From positions 62,001 to 126,000 of the forward strand of contig FMTX01000010.1 in the NCBI GenBank assembly GCA_900100895.1: a stretch of 64,000 nucleotides of DNA, given 5' to 3'. Within the stretch, counting starts at the first letter, position 1. The number at the start of each line of letters is the position of its first letter. Positions 44,414-53,154 of the stretch are shown piece by piece. The DNA comes from Lachnospiraceae bacterium YSD2013. GTDB lineage: Bacteria > Bacillota > Clostridia > Lachnospirales > Lachnospiraceae. The translations under genes were made by a program, and so were the position numbers. The notes beneath the pieces are model-generated. The model did not search any database. It had not been told where the DNA came from and saw only the letters and a program-made list of their open reading frames with translations.

Positions 44414-44495
44414 ACAGGAGTACCTCCTTATTAAATTATTGCGAGTATATAGGTAAGGATGCTCGCATCCTGACAAACATGTTCACAACATAGAA

Positions 44496-44524
44496 ATTTT
44501 ATCTAAAAAAACAAGTTATGTCAA
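44496..44524 (-). promoter_or_regulatory. rny promoter
   Basis: Minus-strand -35 TTGACA (44519-44524), 17-base spacer, -10 TAAAAT (44496-44501). Leader of about 75 bases with a small GGATG / CATCC hairpin (44457-44470). Confidence 0.85.
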
Positions 44525-44563
44525 GTAAATGTACCCCATCGCCTTTAGAAATATTTAAGAATT

Positions 44564-44590
44564 AAAAGCGCCCCGAGAGTCCCGGAGCGC
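44564..44590 (-). terminator. Terminator of recA-recX
   Basis: 8-base-pair GC-rich stem with one G-U pair (GCGCCCCG / CGGAGCGC, 44568-44590) followed on the minus strand by TTTTAAT. Confidence 0.85.
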
Positions 44591-44595
44591 CTCAA

Positions 44596-45228
44596 TTATT
44601 CCTTCAATGAATCCATTGCCTTGTATACCGAGTCCATCTCAAAGCCTCTTCTGTAGAAGTACGCCAAGAGCTTCTGTCTCTCTTCATAGGACTCATTGCC
44701 CGTGAATCCACGCTTCTTTAAAGTCTTAACAATAACATCCGTTTCGTTAAAAGAAGACTCCTCTCTTACATCTCTGTAAGAGCCGTATACCTCTGCAAAT
44801 ACTCCGTCCAGAATCTCCTTGGCAATGCCTTTCTGTGAGAGCTTCTGATACAGTTCCTTCTTACTGCGCTTAGTACATTGATCGTTGACATAGTCGAGCG
44901 CATATTGTCTGTCGTTCACATATCCATAGGACTTAACATAGGCTATGGCTTCATCGCACACCGAAGAGGGATATCCGCCTTCAATAAGTTTCTTCCTAAG
45001 TCCGTACTCAGTATATGCGCGAGCCTTAAGCAGATTCATCGCTCTGAGCTTAGCCCGCTTGGGAAGAACAGTCTCCATAATGTTACGATATACGTCATCG
45101 CTTAAATCGGTGTCTTCCTTAAGCTTCAATATACGTAGCTCGCCCTTGTATAGGACAAATTCATGTCCTCCTTCTAGTCTGACGCGACTCCTGTCCTTAC
45201 TGATAGGCTCAATAGACTCAATCAGCAT
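44596..45228 (-). CDS. recX: Regulatory protein RecX
   Basis: 210 residues with the three helical RecX repeats; [35 protein letters not shown] and [13 protein letters not shown] are the recognisable pieces. RecX modulates RecA filaments. Its ATG lies inside the last codons of recA (11-base overlap), giving translational coupling and the same SOS control. Confidence 0.92.
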   Translation of the reverse strand: MLIESIEPISKDRSRVRLEGGHEFVLYKGELRILKLKEDTDLSDDVYRNIMETVLPKRAKLRAMNLLKARAYTEYGLRKKLIEGGYPSSVCDEAIAYVKSYGYVNDRQYALDYVNDQCTKRSKKELYQKLSQKGIAKEILDGVFAEVYGSYRDVREESSFNETDVIVKTLKKRGFTGNESYEERQKLLAYFYRRGFEMDSVYKAMDSLKE

Positions 45229-46240
45229 CTACCTTCGCTCCTTCGGCCGGAAGTCCGTGTGCCGCGCGAACCTTTGCCTCGATTTCATCAAGCACCTGAG
45301 GGTTATCCTTAAGATACTGGCGGGCATTCTCACGACCCTGACCTATTTTATTGCCTTCATAAGCAAACCATGCGCCGCTCTTGGCAACAATATCCTCATC
45401 AACCGCGAGATCGAGTACATCGCCGGCATGAGAAATACCCTCGCCGAACAAGATATCAAATTCAGCTTCCTTGAAGGGAGGGGAAATCTTGTTCTTAACA
45501 ACTTTAGCTCTGGTACGGTTACCGATTACCTCACCGTTCTGCTTAAGAGCCTCGATACGACGTACATCAATTCTTACGGATGCGTAGAACTTAAGTGCAC
45601 GACCGCCGGTGGTAGTCTCGGGGTTACCAAACATTACGCCCACCTTCTCACGAAGCTGGTTAATGAATACAACGGTACAATTGGTCTTGCTTACAATACC
45701 GGTGAGCTTTCTTAATGCCTGTGACATAAGACGGGCGTGAAGGCCGACGTGAGAATCACCCATATCGCCTTCGATCTCGGCCTTGGGAACAAGGGCTGCA
45801 ACTGAGTCAATTACTATGATATCCATTGCTCCTGAACGAACCATGGCCTCTGTAATCTCAAGTGCCTCTTCTCCGTCATCGGGCTGTGAAATATACAAAT
45901 CGTCAATATTAACGCCAATATTCTTTGCATATTTAGGGTCAAGAGCGTGCTCGGCATCAATAAAGCCTGCTATACCGCCTCTCTTCTGTACCTCTGCTAT
46001 CATATGAAGAGTAACTGTAGTCTTACCACTGGATTCAGGTCCGTATATCTCAATAATACGTCCCTTGGGGATTCCGCCGAGGCCCAAAGCTATATCAAGG
46101 CTTAATGAACCTGTGGGGATAGTCTCAATATTCAACTGAGCGGCAGGATCGCCGAGTTTCATGACCGCGCCCTTACCGAATTGCTTCTCAATCTGTCCGA
46201 TTGCCGCATCAAGGGCACGAAGCTTGTCGTCTTTTTCCAT
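45218..46240 (-). CDS. recA: Recombinase RecA
   Basis: 340 residues. [10 protein letters not shown], Walker [14 protein letters not shown] (about 68-80), [12 protein letters not shown], the L1/L2 region with [23 protein letters not shown], and a short acidic C-terminus. Performs homologous pairing and triggers LexA self-cleavage. GAGAGGAG lies 12 bases before the ATG. The promoter carries two LexA boxes. Confidence 0.98.
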   Translation of the reverse strand: MEKDDKLRALDAAIGQIEKQFGKGAVMKLGDPAAQLNIETIPTGSLSLDIALGLGGIPKGRIIEIYGPESSGKTTVTLHMIAEVQKRGGIAGFIDAEHALDPKYAKNIGVNIDDLYISQPDDGEEALEITEAMVRSGAMDIIVIDSVAALVPKAEIEGDMGDSHVGLHARLMSQALRKLTGIVSKTNCTVVFINQLREKVGVMFGNPETTTGGRALKFYASVRIDVRRIEALKQNGEVIGNRTRAKVVKNKISPPFKEAEFDILFGEGISHAGDVLDLAVDEDIVAKSGAWFAYEGNKIGQGRENARQYLKDNPQVLDEIEAKVRAAHGLPAEGAKVDAD

Positions 46241-46261
46241 AATAAAAATGCTCCTCTCGCA

Positions 46262-46310
46262 AGAACAAACGTTCTAAGTAAAGAATAAAACATCTGTTCG
46301 TTTTTGTCAA
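46262..46310 (-). promoter_or_regulatory. recA promoter with two LexA (SOS) boxes
   Basis: Minus-strand -35 TTGACA (46305-46310), 17-base spacer, -10 TATTCT (46282-46287). Box A AGAACGTTTGTTCT lies at 46262-46275, over the transcription start; box B CGAACAGATGTTTT lies at 46287-46300, within the spacer. Both fit the Bacillus-type pattern CGAAC-N4-GTTC, box B with GTTT. Confidence 0.85.
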
Positions 46311-46328
46311 TTACTTTTTTCTTTTTCT

Positions 46329-46461
46329 TACAATAATACTGTACCACATTTGGGTGTCCGATAAACATCCCACACCCTTATCTTTATAAAAAATTTTAAG
46401 CATACGGATAATTGCCGGATATCGGCAGGGCTTCTTATCATCGGAGAACGTCTCCGTTTTT
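46329..46461 (+). ncRNA. Candidate plus-strand small RNA upstream of recA
   Basis: No ATG frame of note lies here on the plus strand, yet there is a possible promoter (TTGTCA 46304-46309, TACAAT 46329-46334; the 19-base spacer is long), then GGGTGT / ACACCC (46352-46377), TGCCG / CGGCA (46413-46427), and a plus-directed terminator CGGAGA-ACG-TCTCCG followed by TTTTT (46442-46461). The T-run is only on the plus side. Predicted RNA is about 120 bases. Tentative. Confidence 0.35.
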
Positions 46462-46464
46462 ATG

Positions 46465-46494
46465 AAAAAGAAGCATGACCTAAGCCACGCTTCT
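46465..46494 (-). terminator. Terminator after the zinc-ribbon protein gene
   Basis: 9-base-pair stem with one G-U pair (AGAAGCATG / CACGCTTCT, 46469-46494) and TTTTT on the minus strand. Confidence 0.85.
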
Positions 46495-46527
46495 ATTCTA
46501 TACACATTATTCAAAATGTCAATATGA

Positions 46528-47736
46528 TTATTTGAAGATAACTGTCGGATCCATAGTGCAGCTGTAGAAGCCGTAGTTGTAAGGGAAATTGTACACTATC
46601 TCAACGCCTATTGGGGTGTAGAACCATTCAAACTCACCGTTATTGTAAGCCATAAGAAGGTCAATCTTTCCGACATCTTCCAATATATCCGAATCGTTCT
46701 GTTCGTTAACGGCTTCGACAAACATCTCGATGAATTTGTCATCGGAAACCGCAAGCTTGGGCATCTTTAATTCCTTGCCGTCGGCCATATTGAAATTGAA
46801 GGCCTTTACAGTCTCGGACACAAGCTTGGGGTCGTCATCCGAATCATTGGCAAAATATCCGTCATAAAAGGCCAAAACGCTTAACACATCCTCGTCCATA
46901 TATGTGACGTACACGTGCTCGTCGCCGTAATAGATTTCTTCTTCCTTCATATACTCGCAGTCGTACTCGTACATGTCGCAGATATATGTAGAAGCTTCCC
47001 TGATGGTCTCATTAATCTTATCCTGAAAATCAGGCTTGCCGTCAATGCTAGGATATGAGCAGTATATATAGACATTCTCCGGCGCATTGGCACCGTAATT
47101 AAGGGCATTGTATCCGCCGTACTCCCAGCCATGGTAAAGTATCTTATAGCCAAGATCAGTTCTGATATAATCGTCGTACACATAATAGTCGGCCGTATCG
47201 GAATAGTCGTAGCCGTCCTCTGCGGCTTCTTCTGTTTCGTCTTCAAGATAGAACGTCTCGAAACCTTCTGTAATCAGCTTTCTGAAATATCCATCTTCAA
47301 GAGCCACGTCATTATCGGACTCATCTTCCGGTAAAATATCAAGCTTGGTAGGCTCGGGCTTGGAAGTGGATACCGACGCAGTCGAAGTGCTTACCGTAAC
47401 CTTGGACGATGAATTCGAACTGTCTGCAGTCTTTAAGTATGAATACGCAAACATTATTCCCGAGAAAACGACTATAAGGAGTACGGAAATAATCGCAGAC
47501 ATTGCTACGCCGCTGCCTTTCTTGCCTGAACCGCCCGCTGCATTTCTGTCCCCGGCAAAAGAAGTCGTAACGCCGGTCTTAGTATAATCGAAAACAGTCT
47601 GCTCCGTCTTGTATGCGGGCTCGGAGGGCTTTTGCATTACCGCACCCTTGCTCTTATGTCCGCATGCGGTACATACTCCGTCTTTGGTCACTGCGCCGCA
47701 ATTGGGGCAGAAATTGTATCCCTGATAATCGCTCAT
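46528..47736 (-). CDS. Zinc-ribbon single-pass membrane protein with DUF3298-like C-terminus
   Basis: 402 residues from ATG at 47736, with AAGGAG 6 bases upstream. An N-terminal zinc ribbon (FCPNCGAVTKDGVCTACG, about 9-26) faces the cytoplasm, followed by a linker, one membrane helix (about 75-97), a Ser/Thr-rich tether and an acidic, Tyr-rich extracellular domain. The last ~100 residues (DDKFIEMFVEAVNEQ and FEWFYTPIGVEIVYNFPY) resemble the RsiV/DUF3298 fold, which in RsiV binds lysozyme; this similarity is from pattern only. Possibly an envelope sensor. Confidence 0.7.
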   Translation of the reverse strand: MSDYQGYNFCPNCGAVTKDGVCTACGHKSKGAVMQKPSEPAYKTEQTVFDYTKTGVTTSFAGDRNAAGGSGKKGSGVAMSAIISVLLIVVFSGIMFAYSYLKTADSSNSSSKVTVSTSTASVSTSKPEPTKLDILPEDESDNDVALEDGYFRKLITEGFETFYLEDETEEAAEDGYDYSDTADYYVYDDYIRTDLGYKILYHGWEYGGYNALNYGANAPENVYIYCSYPSIDGKPDFQDKINETIREASTYICDMYEYDCEYMKEEEIYYGDEHVYVTYMDEDVLSVLAFYDGYFANDSDDDPKLVSETVKAFNFNMADGKELKMPKLAVSDDKFIEMFVEAVNEQNDSDILEDVGKIDLLMAYNNGEFEWFYTPIGVEIVYNFPYNYGFYSCTMDPTVIFK

Positions 47737-47784
47737 TAAAAACTCCTTGTAATACACGGGCCAAGGACCCGCAAGTCTGTAAAC

Positions 47785-47814
47785 AAAAAAATGGCGGTGG
47801 ACCAAGCCACCGCC
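47785..47814 (-). terminator. Terminator after the small membrane protein
   Basis: Perfect 8-base-pair stem GGCGGTGG / CCACCGCC (47793-47814) with TTTTTTT on the minus strand (from 47785). It lies between two genes on the same strand. Confidence 0.93.
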
Positions 47815-47826
47815 GCCAAATCTTAC

Positions 47827-48042
47827 TTATTCCTGGGTGCTGTTAGCCATATCGGCGTTTAAAATCTCTCTGTCCTGCTTAACGAACATCATGGTAACAG
47901 ACGCAATGATGATTGTCATAAGAACCACGATGGGTAAGTCGAACATCTTTCCGCCAAGCAATGTTACGAGGGCAATAAGCAACAAGCCGGCGCCAACTTC
48001 AAACATAATCTTAACTAATGCACAACTCTTTTCTCTTTCCAT
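47827..48042 (-). CDS. Small two-helix membrane protein
   Basis: 71 residues from ATG at 48042, with GGAGG 5 bases upstream; the TTG five codons earlier would overlap that site. Two hydrophobic helices (about 14-30 and 36-54) joined by GGKMFDLP, with charged ends. Family not recognised. What stands out is the ~215-base, highly structured leader in front of so small a gene. Confidence 0.72.
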   Translation of the reverse strand: MEREKSCALVKIMFEVGAGLLLIALVTLLGGKMFDLPIVVLMTIIIASVTMMFVKQDREILNADMANSTQE

Positions 48043-48260
48043 TTCTTCCTCCGACAAAATCCCTTGTTAATAGGTTATTAACTATCTGTTAATAAAGACG
48101 CATGCTATTTTCAAAAAGGTTCATCTTTTTGAAAAAATTTTCAGTCTTTATTAACCTATCGATAAAGCCACCGACATTCCCCAACATCGGCTTCCCCTCG
48201 GCTCCATCAGATTGTTAAAACCTGACACAAATCGAGTTCAGACTAGCCTCGCCCGACTTC
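48043..48260 (-). promoter_or_regulatory. Long structured 5' leader of the small membrane protein gene
   Basis: Minus-strand RNA elements in order: CAGGTT / AATCTG hairpin (loop TTAAC); AGCC / GGCT enclosing an 8-base-pair CCGATGTT / AATGTCGG stem with a GGGG loop and a purine-rich bulge GAGGGGAAG (about 48162-48205); then a nested pair, outer GTTAATAAAGAC / GTCTTTATTAAC (48144-48155, 48088-48099) and inner TTTTCAAAAAG / CTTTTTGAAAA (48125-48135, 48108-48118). ATAGG and CCTAT flank it and can extend the stem toward the ribosome-binding site. I do not recognise a known riboswitch class. Confidence 0.5.
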
Positions 48261-48264
48261 TTAT

Positions 48265-48293
48265 ATTATTAACATTTTATTAACAAAAGTCAA
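48265..48293 (-). promoter_or_regulatory. Promoter of the structured leader
   Basis: Minus-strand -35 TTGACT (48288-48293), 17-base spacer, -10 AATAAT (48265-48270). Several GTTAAT/ATTAAC repeats overlap it (48268-48302) and could be a binding site. Confidence 0.55.
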
Positions 48294-48321
48294 CTTGTTA
48301 ATTTTACCAATTTTTTTTATG

Positions 48322-48357
48322 AAAAAGCCAAATGACTGTCATTTTTGCTATTTGGCT
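48322..48357 (-). terminator. Terminator after the sugar transferase gene
   Basis: 8-base-pair stem AGCCAAAT / ATTTGGCT (48326-48357), followed on the minus strand by TTTTTCAT; an inner AAATGAC / GTCATTT pairing is an alternative. Confidence 0.8.
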
Positions 48358-48377
48358 GTAAATTTAGACCACAACAT

Positions 48378-49778
48378 TTAGTAAGCACCGTCTTTTTTAA
48401 ATACAGAAAGAACGGTTTTTATTAAAATCGATATATCAAGAAAAATTGACCAATTGTCAATATATTCTGTATCAAGTTTAACAACTTCGTCGAAGTCTGT
48501 TATAGAGCTTCGACCGCTTACCTGCCACATTCCCGTAAGCCCCGGCTTAATACTGATACGTCTCCACTGGCTTGCGTCGTACTGCTCCACCTCATCGAGT
48601 GTGGGAGGACGCGTACCCACAAGGCTCATGGTTCCGCCCAGAATATTAAAGAACTGAGGTAACTCATCAATACTTGTCTTTCTGATGAACTTGCCGACCT
48701 TCGTAATACGAGGGTCTTCTTTCATCTTAAACATTGCGCCGCCTTCAACCTCGTTCTGATTCATGAGGTCTTTCTTCATGGCATCGGCGCCGTCACACAT
48801 GCTTCGGAACTTGTACATCTTAAAATGACGACCGTTCTTACCCACACGAGTCTGCTTAAAGAACACGGGACCGGGCGAATCAAGCTTAATCGCAAGCGCC
48901 GTAATAAGCATAATAGGCGACGAAAGAACAATACCCACAAGGCTTCCCGCAATATCCATGATACGCTTGATAATCTCTGCTGAACGGTTAAGCGTAACCG
49001 TATGATACGTCACAATCGGGTATGTACCCACCGTGCTGACATAGGAATTGGCACGACGTCTCTTGTAGATATTAACAATGGTTCTCGCTGTAACACCCAT
49101 TCTGATGCACAGGTCGATACTGTTCTGAACAAGATTAAGGTCCACATCATGACTGTCCATGATATACACCTGATCTATCTGATAATCTCTGATGATTTCC
49201 TCAAGATTGTCTACGTAACCGAGATAGCTTCCGTCACATGTATCCTCGCTGTAAGCCACAAAACCTACGAGCTCGTACCTGATATTGGTCTTCTCAAGGA
49301 AATAGGTGAACTTATTGAACTCGCCACGCTTACCCATGAACACAACTCTCGGGATGCCCTTATAAGAAAAACGCTCTCCGAACTTACGATACAGATACGT
49401 AATAATGTAAATCGACGCAAGTGTGGCAAAAAGAAACTCGTAATAAGATGCCTTATCAACCAGCACCTCATCCGACATATAAAGCTCTGCGAATGTAACA
49501 AAGAATGCGAAAGCAAAAGAAAATGTTATCTTACGATATATTCTGTCAAGATAAAAGAACAACGTAACATCATAGACACTCTGAGCGTAGTTGGAAATGC
49601 AGTATACCGCTCCGAAAATAACCACAAGGAGCGCGATACTGCCTGAAACGTCCAAGACATCTGTTCTGTTACGGAAGAAATTGGTTGCAAAAACGACGCC
49701 GTACCCCAAAAGGACGGCGAGCATATCCACGAACATCTTACCTATATTGGTATTAGCCCCAACATTAGTCCTATTCAT
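48378..49778 (-). CDS. Undecaprenyl-phosphate sugar phosphotransferase (WbaP/CpsE-like)
   Basis: 466 residues. Four N-terminal membrane helices (about 10-125), a Rossmann-like CoA-binding-type domain (to about 260), another membrane helix (SLVGIVLSSPIMLITALAIK), and the catalytic bacterial sugar transferase domain with SPGPVFFKQTRVGKNGRHF, KMYKFRSM, KTSIDELPQFFN, LVGTRPP and KPGLTGMWQVSGRS. It puts the first sugar phosphate on the lipid carrier for exopolysaccharide or capsule synthesis. No other polysaccharide genes are adjacent. Confidence 0.93.
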   Translation of the reverse strand: MNRTNVGANTNIGKMFVDMLAVLLGYGVVFATNFFRNRTDVLDVSGSIALLVVIFGAVYCISNYAQSVYDVTLFFYLDRIYRKITFSFAFAFFVTFAELYMSDEVLVDKASYYEFLFATLASIYIITYLYRKFGERFSYKGIPRVVFMGKRGEFNKFTYFLEKTNIRYELVGFVAYSEDTCDGSYLGYVDNLEEIIRDYQIDQVYIMDSHDVDLNLVQNSIDLCIRMGVTARTIVNIYKRRRANSYVSTVGTYPIVTYHTVTLNRSAEIIKRIMDIAGSLVGIVLSSPIMLITALAIKLDSPGPVFFKQTRVGKNGRHFKMYKFRSMCDGADAMKKDLMNQNEVEGGAMFKMKEDPRITKVGKFIRKTSIDELPQFFNILGGTMSLVGTRPPTLDEVEQYDASQWRRISIKPGLTGMWQVSGRSSITDFDEVVKLDTEYIDNWSIFLDISILIKTVLSVFKKDGAY

Positions 49779-49812
49779 TATCTATCATTCCCCTAAAGAT
49801 TGTATGTAAAGT

Positions 49813-49841
49813 AGTATACCAATTAAAAAATGCCTTGTCGA
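49813..49841 (-). promoter_or_regulatory. Promoter of the sugar transferase gene
   Basis: Minus-strand -35 TCGACA (49836-49841), 17-base spacer, -10 TATACT (49813-49818). Leader of about 28 bases with GGGGAATG as ribosome-binding site. Confidence 0.75.
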
Positions 49842-49865
49842 TATCCAAATGGATAGTATTTTCTC

Positions 49866-51122
49866 TTAAGAAAAAGCGATTTCACTTAAAAACTTGAGCA
49901 CCGCATCCCGCATAAGTACCAGCGCCTGGGTGGTCGCAGACTCTCTGACCTTAAGTCTGTTACCCACAAAATGAAACTCTCTTACCTCAACCCGTCCATG
50001 TACATTGCAGGCAATAAACACATGTCCCGCATCCTCACCGTCTGCATAGCCGGTAACACCGACACATACATCGGACTTAAGCGGAGCATCGAGGTTCCTA
50101 ACCATTTCCTCGGCAGTCTCGCGACTTACGGCGGTGTGTTTTTCAAGAGTGCTCTTCTTAACACCCGCAAGCTTGTGCTTGGCCTCGTCGCAATAAGTAA
50201 CAAAGCTGTATTTAAACACGTCGGAAGCGCCGGGTACATTGACAATTCTCGACGCTACCATTCCCGCGGTACAGCTTTCAACCGTAGTTACTTTAAGCCC
50301 TCCGCTGAGAAGTAAATCTACCACCGCTTTCTCGAGAGACACCTCATCATGGGTAGTATAGATGTTATTACCGAAGCGATTCTTAAGCTCTCTGATAACG
50401 GGCTTAATGAGCGAATCGCACTCATCTTCGTCCTTGCCCGAAGCCGTAACCCTGATGTGAACCTCGCCGGTCTTGGCATAAGTTGCAATCGTAGGATTGG
50501 TCTGGGCATCAATCATATCTTTAATCATCGTCTCTGCGACACTCTCGCCCACAGACACGACTTTAACGGTTCTCGATTTGAAAATAACAGGTGATATCTC
50601 ACGTAAGAAAGGCACCACACTCTCATAAAACATGGGCTTAAGCTCTCCGGGCGGTCCCGGCAAAAGAATCATGAACTTATCTTCGTAAGGAATAATAACT
50701 CCCGGAGCGGTACCGTTGTTATTGGTAAGAACCGTTGCGCCTTCGGGAATCAGCGCCTGTTTGAAGTTATTGTCCGTAAGCTTGATATCACGCTTTTTAA
50801 AGTAATCTTCTATGCGTTTCTTACTCTCTTCGTGCATTAACAGCTGCTTACCTGCAACTTTGCTTGCGATTTCTTTGGTCAAATCGTCTTCTGTGGGACC
50901 AAGGCCGCCACACAGGATAACAATGTCGGAACGTGACAAAGCAAGCTTTATCGATTCTTCAAGTCTTCCCGCATTATCGCCCACAACCGACTGATAATAA
51001 GACGACAATCCAAGCTTTGCAATTTCCTCGGCAAGAAAGGCTGCATTTGTGTTGACAATATTGCCAAGCAGCAATTCTGTACCGACACACAATAATTCAA
51101 CTGTGTTATTTTTATTAAACAT
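49866..51122 (-). CDS. cinA: CinA family competence/damage-inducible protein
   Basis: 418 residues. N-terminal molybdopterin-binding-like domain starting VELLCVGTELLLGNIVNTNA with GGLGPTEDDLT, and a C-terminal CinA domain (about 260-410) with TVESCTAGMVASRIVNVPGAS and GVTGYADGEDAG. The C-terminal domain is an NMN deamidase in characterised homologues, in pyridine nucleotide salvage. It overlaps pgsA by 8 bases and ends the yicC operon. Confidence 0.93.
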   Translation of the reverse strand: MFNKNNTVELLCVGTELLLGNIVNTNAAFLAEEIAKLGLSSYYQSVVGDNAGRLEESIKLALSRSDIVILCGGLGPTEDDLTKEIASKVAGKQLLMHEESKKRIEDYFKKRDIKLTDNNFKQALIPEGATVLTNNNGTAPGVIIPYEDKFMILLPGPPGELKPMFYESVVPFLREISPVIFKSRTVKVVSVGESVAETMIKDMIDAQTNPTIATYAKTGEVHIRVTASGKDEDECDSLIKPVIRELKNRFGNNIYTTHDEVSLEKAVVDLLLSGGLKVTTVESCTAGMVASRIVNVPGASDVFKYSFVTYCDEAKHKLAGVKKSTLEKHTAVSRETAEEMVRNLDAPLKSDVCVGVTGYADGEDAGHVFIACNVHGRVEVREFHFVGNRLKVRESATTQALVLMRDAVLKFLSEIAFS

Positions 51123-51759
51123 TTTCGTTCTGTCCGTTATTGTCTGTCACTTCTACGGGAGCGGAAACAACGGGTTCTTCTTTCTTAGTCTTAGTAAATG
51201 CGTCGCTTAAAACGCTGATATTCTTAACGATATAATCTACCAAAGATACGATTGTGAGTGTAACTGCCACCCAGAAAAGTACCATGGTAACGTCCTTAAG
51301 GAAAGGAAGCTCTTTAACAACTATCATTAAGCAGATGGCAACCATGGTGGTAGCTGTCTTAAACTTGCCCCACATGGAAGCAGCGATTACGATGCCGGCA
51401 TCGCTTGCCACAAGTCTGAATCCGCTGATGATGAATTCACGCGCAACGATTACAAGAACCGCAATAAGGCCGAGTGTCTGGCTTACGCACATTCTCTCAC
51501 CGCCGTCGATGATAAGGAGGCACATAAGTGCGCTTACCACAAGAAGCTTGTCTGCAAGAGGATCCATGAACTTACCAAAATTGGTAACAAGGTTCTTCTT
51601 ACGTGCGATAGCGCCGTCAAGAAAATCGGTAACGCTTGCAAGAATGAATACGCCGAGTGCGATATATGCATTGTAAGGCACAAAGCTTGCAAGTATAAAG
51701 AAAACAAATACGGGAATCAAAATAACTCTTAAAACTGTAAGTTTGTTAGGTAAGTTCAT
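51115..51759 (-). CDS. pgsA: CDP-diacylglycerol-glycerol-3-phosphate 3-phosphatidyltransferase
   Basis: 214 residues with about five membrane segments. The CDP-alcohol phosphotransferase signature D-x2-DG-x2-AR-x8-G-x3-D-x3-D is complete in DFLDGAIARKKNLVTNFGKF plus MDPLADK. Makes phosphatidylglycerophosphate. It has a ~25-residue polar C-terminal tail beyond the usual end. Overlaps rimO by 14 bases and cinA by 8. Confidence 0.95.
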   Translation of the reverse strand: MNLPNKLTVLRVILIPVFVFFILASFVPYNAYIALGVFILASVTDFLDGAIARKKNLVTNFGKFMDPLADKLLVVSALMCLLIIDGGERMCVSQTLGLIAVLVIVAREFIISGFRLVASDAGIVIAASMWGKFKTATTMVAICLMIVVKELPFLKDVTMVLFWVAVTLTIVSLVDYIVKNISVLSDAFTKTKKEEPVVSAPVEVTDNNGQNENV

Positions 51760-53080
51760 CTTCAGGTACCCCCACTAAGTCATATTCTCTGGCGTCGGTG
51801 ACTCTTGCACGAATCAGGTCGCCTGTCATAAGGTCTTTCTCCGTCTCTAGGAACAAATATCCGTCCACTCCGGGCGCGTCCTTATAGGTACGGCATACGT
51901 AAACACCGTCCTCGGGCATCTTGCCTTCCACAAAGACCGTCATGGTCTTGCCCACTTCCTCTCGGGCCTTGTCAAAAGCAATCGTCTGCTGGAGCTTCAT
52001 TATCTTGTTCTTACGGCGGTTCTTGATAAATTCGGGAAGGTGACCGCTCATACGAGCCGCTGCGGTATCTTCCTCTCTTGAGTAAGTAAAGACGCCGAGT
52101 CTGTCAAAGCGCATACGCTTCACAAATTCATAGGTCTCCCTAAAGTCTCTGCCGCTCTCTCCCGGAAATCCCGAGATAAGAGTGGTACGAAGACATATAT
52201 CCGGAACCTTGGCGCGAAGCTTACCGATGAGCGTTTCAAGTTCTGCGCGTGTGGTACGTCTGCCCATACGCTTTAAAACTCTGTCGTCACCGCTTTGAAT
52301 CGGTATGTCTAAGTACTTAATCACCTTTTTATTATAACTTATTTCATCGATAAGTTCATCCGTAATCTCTTCGGGATAGCAATAAAGAATACGGATATAA
52401 TACAGCTCTTCTATGCCGCTTAAAGCACGAAGCAACTTGGGAAGTGACTTCTCATGATACAGGTCTGTACCGTAGAGAGTAGTCTCCTGAGCCACTAAGA
52501 TAAGCTCCTTAACTCCCTGCGACGCAAGCTCGCGAGCTTCTTTCACAAGCACATCCATGGGAACGCTTCTGTAAGTGCCGCGCATCTTGGGAATGGCACA
52601 ATATGTACAGTGCTTGTCGCAGCCTTCCGCTATCTTAAGATATGCGTAATGTCCGCCGGTAGTAACCATGCGGCGCTTGCCGTATACCAAAGGTCCGTCT
52701 ACAGGCTTAAGAAACTCTGCCTTCTCGCCGGCTTCAACCTTAGCCACCGCAGCCACTATCTCATCGATAGCCATGGTGCCTACTATAACGTCAACTTCCG
52801 GTAACTCTGTACGAATCTGGTCCGCATAACGCTGCGCCAGGCATCCGCACACGATAACTGCCTTGAGCTGTCCTTTTTCCTTAAGCTCACCGAGTTCGAT
52901 AATTGTATTGATGCTTTCTTCCTTGGCATCATGGATAAAAGAACAAGTGTTGATGACCGCAATATCCGCTAAGTTCTCATCATCTACAATCGCATGCCCC
53001 GCATCCACGAGCTCGCCAAGCATCATTTCGGTGTCCACAAGGTTCTTGTCACAGCCTAGGGATACAAAAAATATCTTCAC
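51746..53080 (-). CDS. rimO: Ribosomal protein S12 methylthiotransferase RimO
   Basis: 444 residues. N-terminal MTTase domain with SLGCDKNLVDTEMMLGEL, INTCSFIHDAKEES and VCGCLAQRY, the radical SAM cluster in GCDKHCTYCAIPKMRG (about 157-172), and a C-terminal TRAM domain. The set of Cys for both Fe-S clusters is complete. Modifies Asp of S12. Overlaps pgsA and lies 75 bases past rpoZ, after a terminator-like hairpin. Confidence 0.95.
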   Translation of the reverse strand: MKIFFVSLGCDKNLVDTEMMLGELVDAGHAIVDDENLADIAVINTCSFIHDAKEESINTIIELGELKEKGQLKAVIVCGCLAQRYADQIRTELPEVDVIVGTMAIDEIVAAVAKVEAGEKAEFLKPVDGPLVYGKRRMVTTGGHYAYLKIAEGCDKHCTYCAIPKMRGTYRSVPMDVLVKEARELASQGVKELILVAQETTLYGTDLYHEKSLPKLLRALSGIEELYYIRILYCYPEEITDELIDEISYNKKVIKYLDIPIQSGDDRVLKRMGRRTTRAELETLIGKLRAKVPDICLRTTLISGFPGESGRDFRETYEFVKRMRFDRLGVFTYSREEDTAAARMSGHLPEFIKNRRKNKIMKLQQTIAFDKAREEVGKTMTVFVEGKMPEDGVYVCRTYKDAPGVDGYLFLETEKDLMTGDLIRARVTDAREYDLVGVPEDELT

Positions 53081-53103
53081 TAAAAATCCTGCTTTCTTTT
53101 ACA

Positions 53104-53136
53104 TAAAATAGGGGAAACACCTTACGGCGTTCCCCC
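53104..53136 (-). terminator. Terminator-like hairpin between rpoZ and rimO
   Basis: 10-base-pair stem with G-U/mismatch (GGGGAAACACC / GGCGTTCCCCC, 53111-53136), followed on the minus strand by TATTTTATG. The rimO gene starts only 24 bases further, so this probably attenuates rather than stops the operon. Confidence 0.7.
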
Positions 53137-53154
53137 GGTTAATACAAGAGATTA

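Noticed and set aside
46311-46514. 67-residue minus-strand frame upstream of recA
   Set aside because: It runs through the terminator of the preceding gene, has no ribosome-binding site and no family resemblance.
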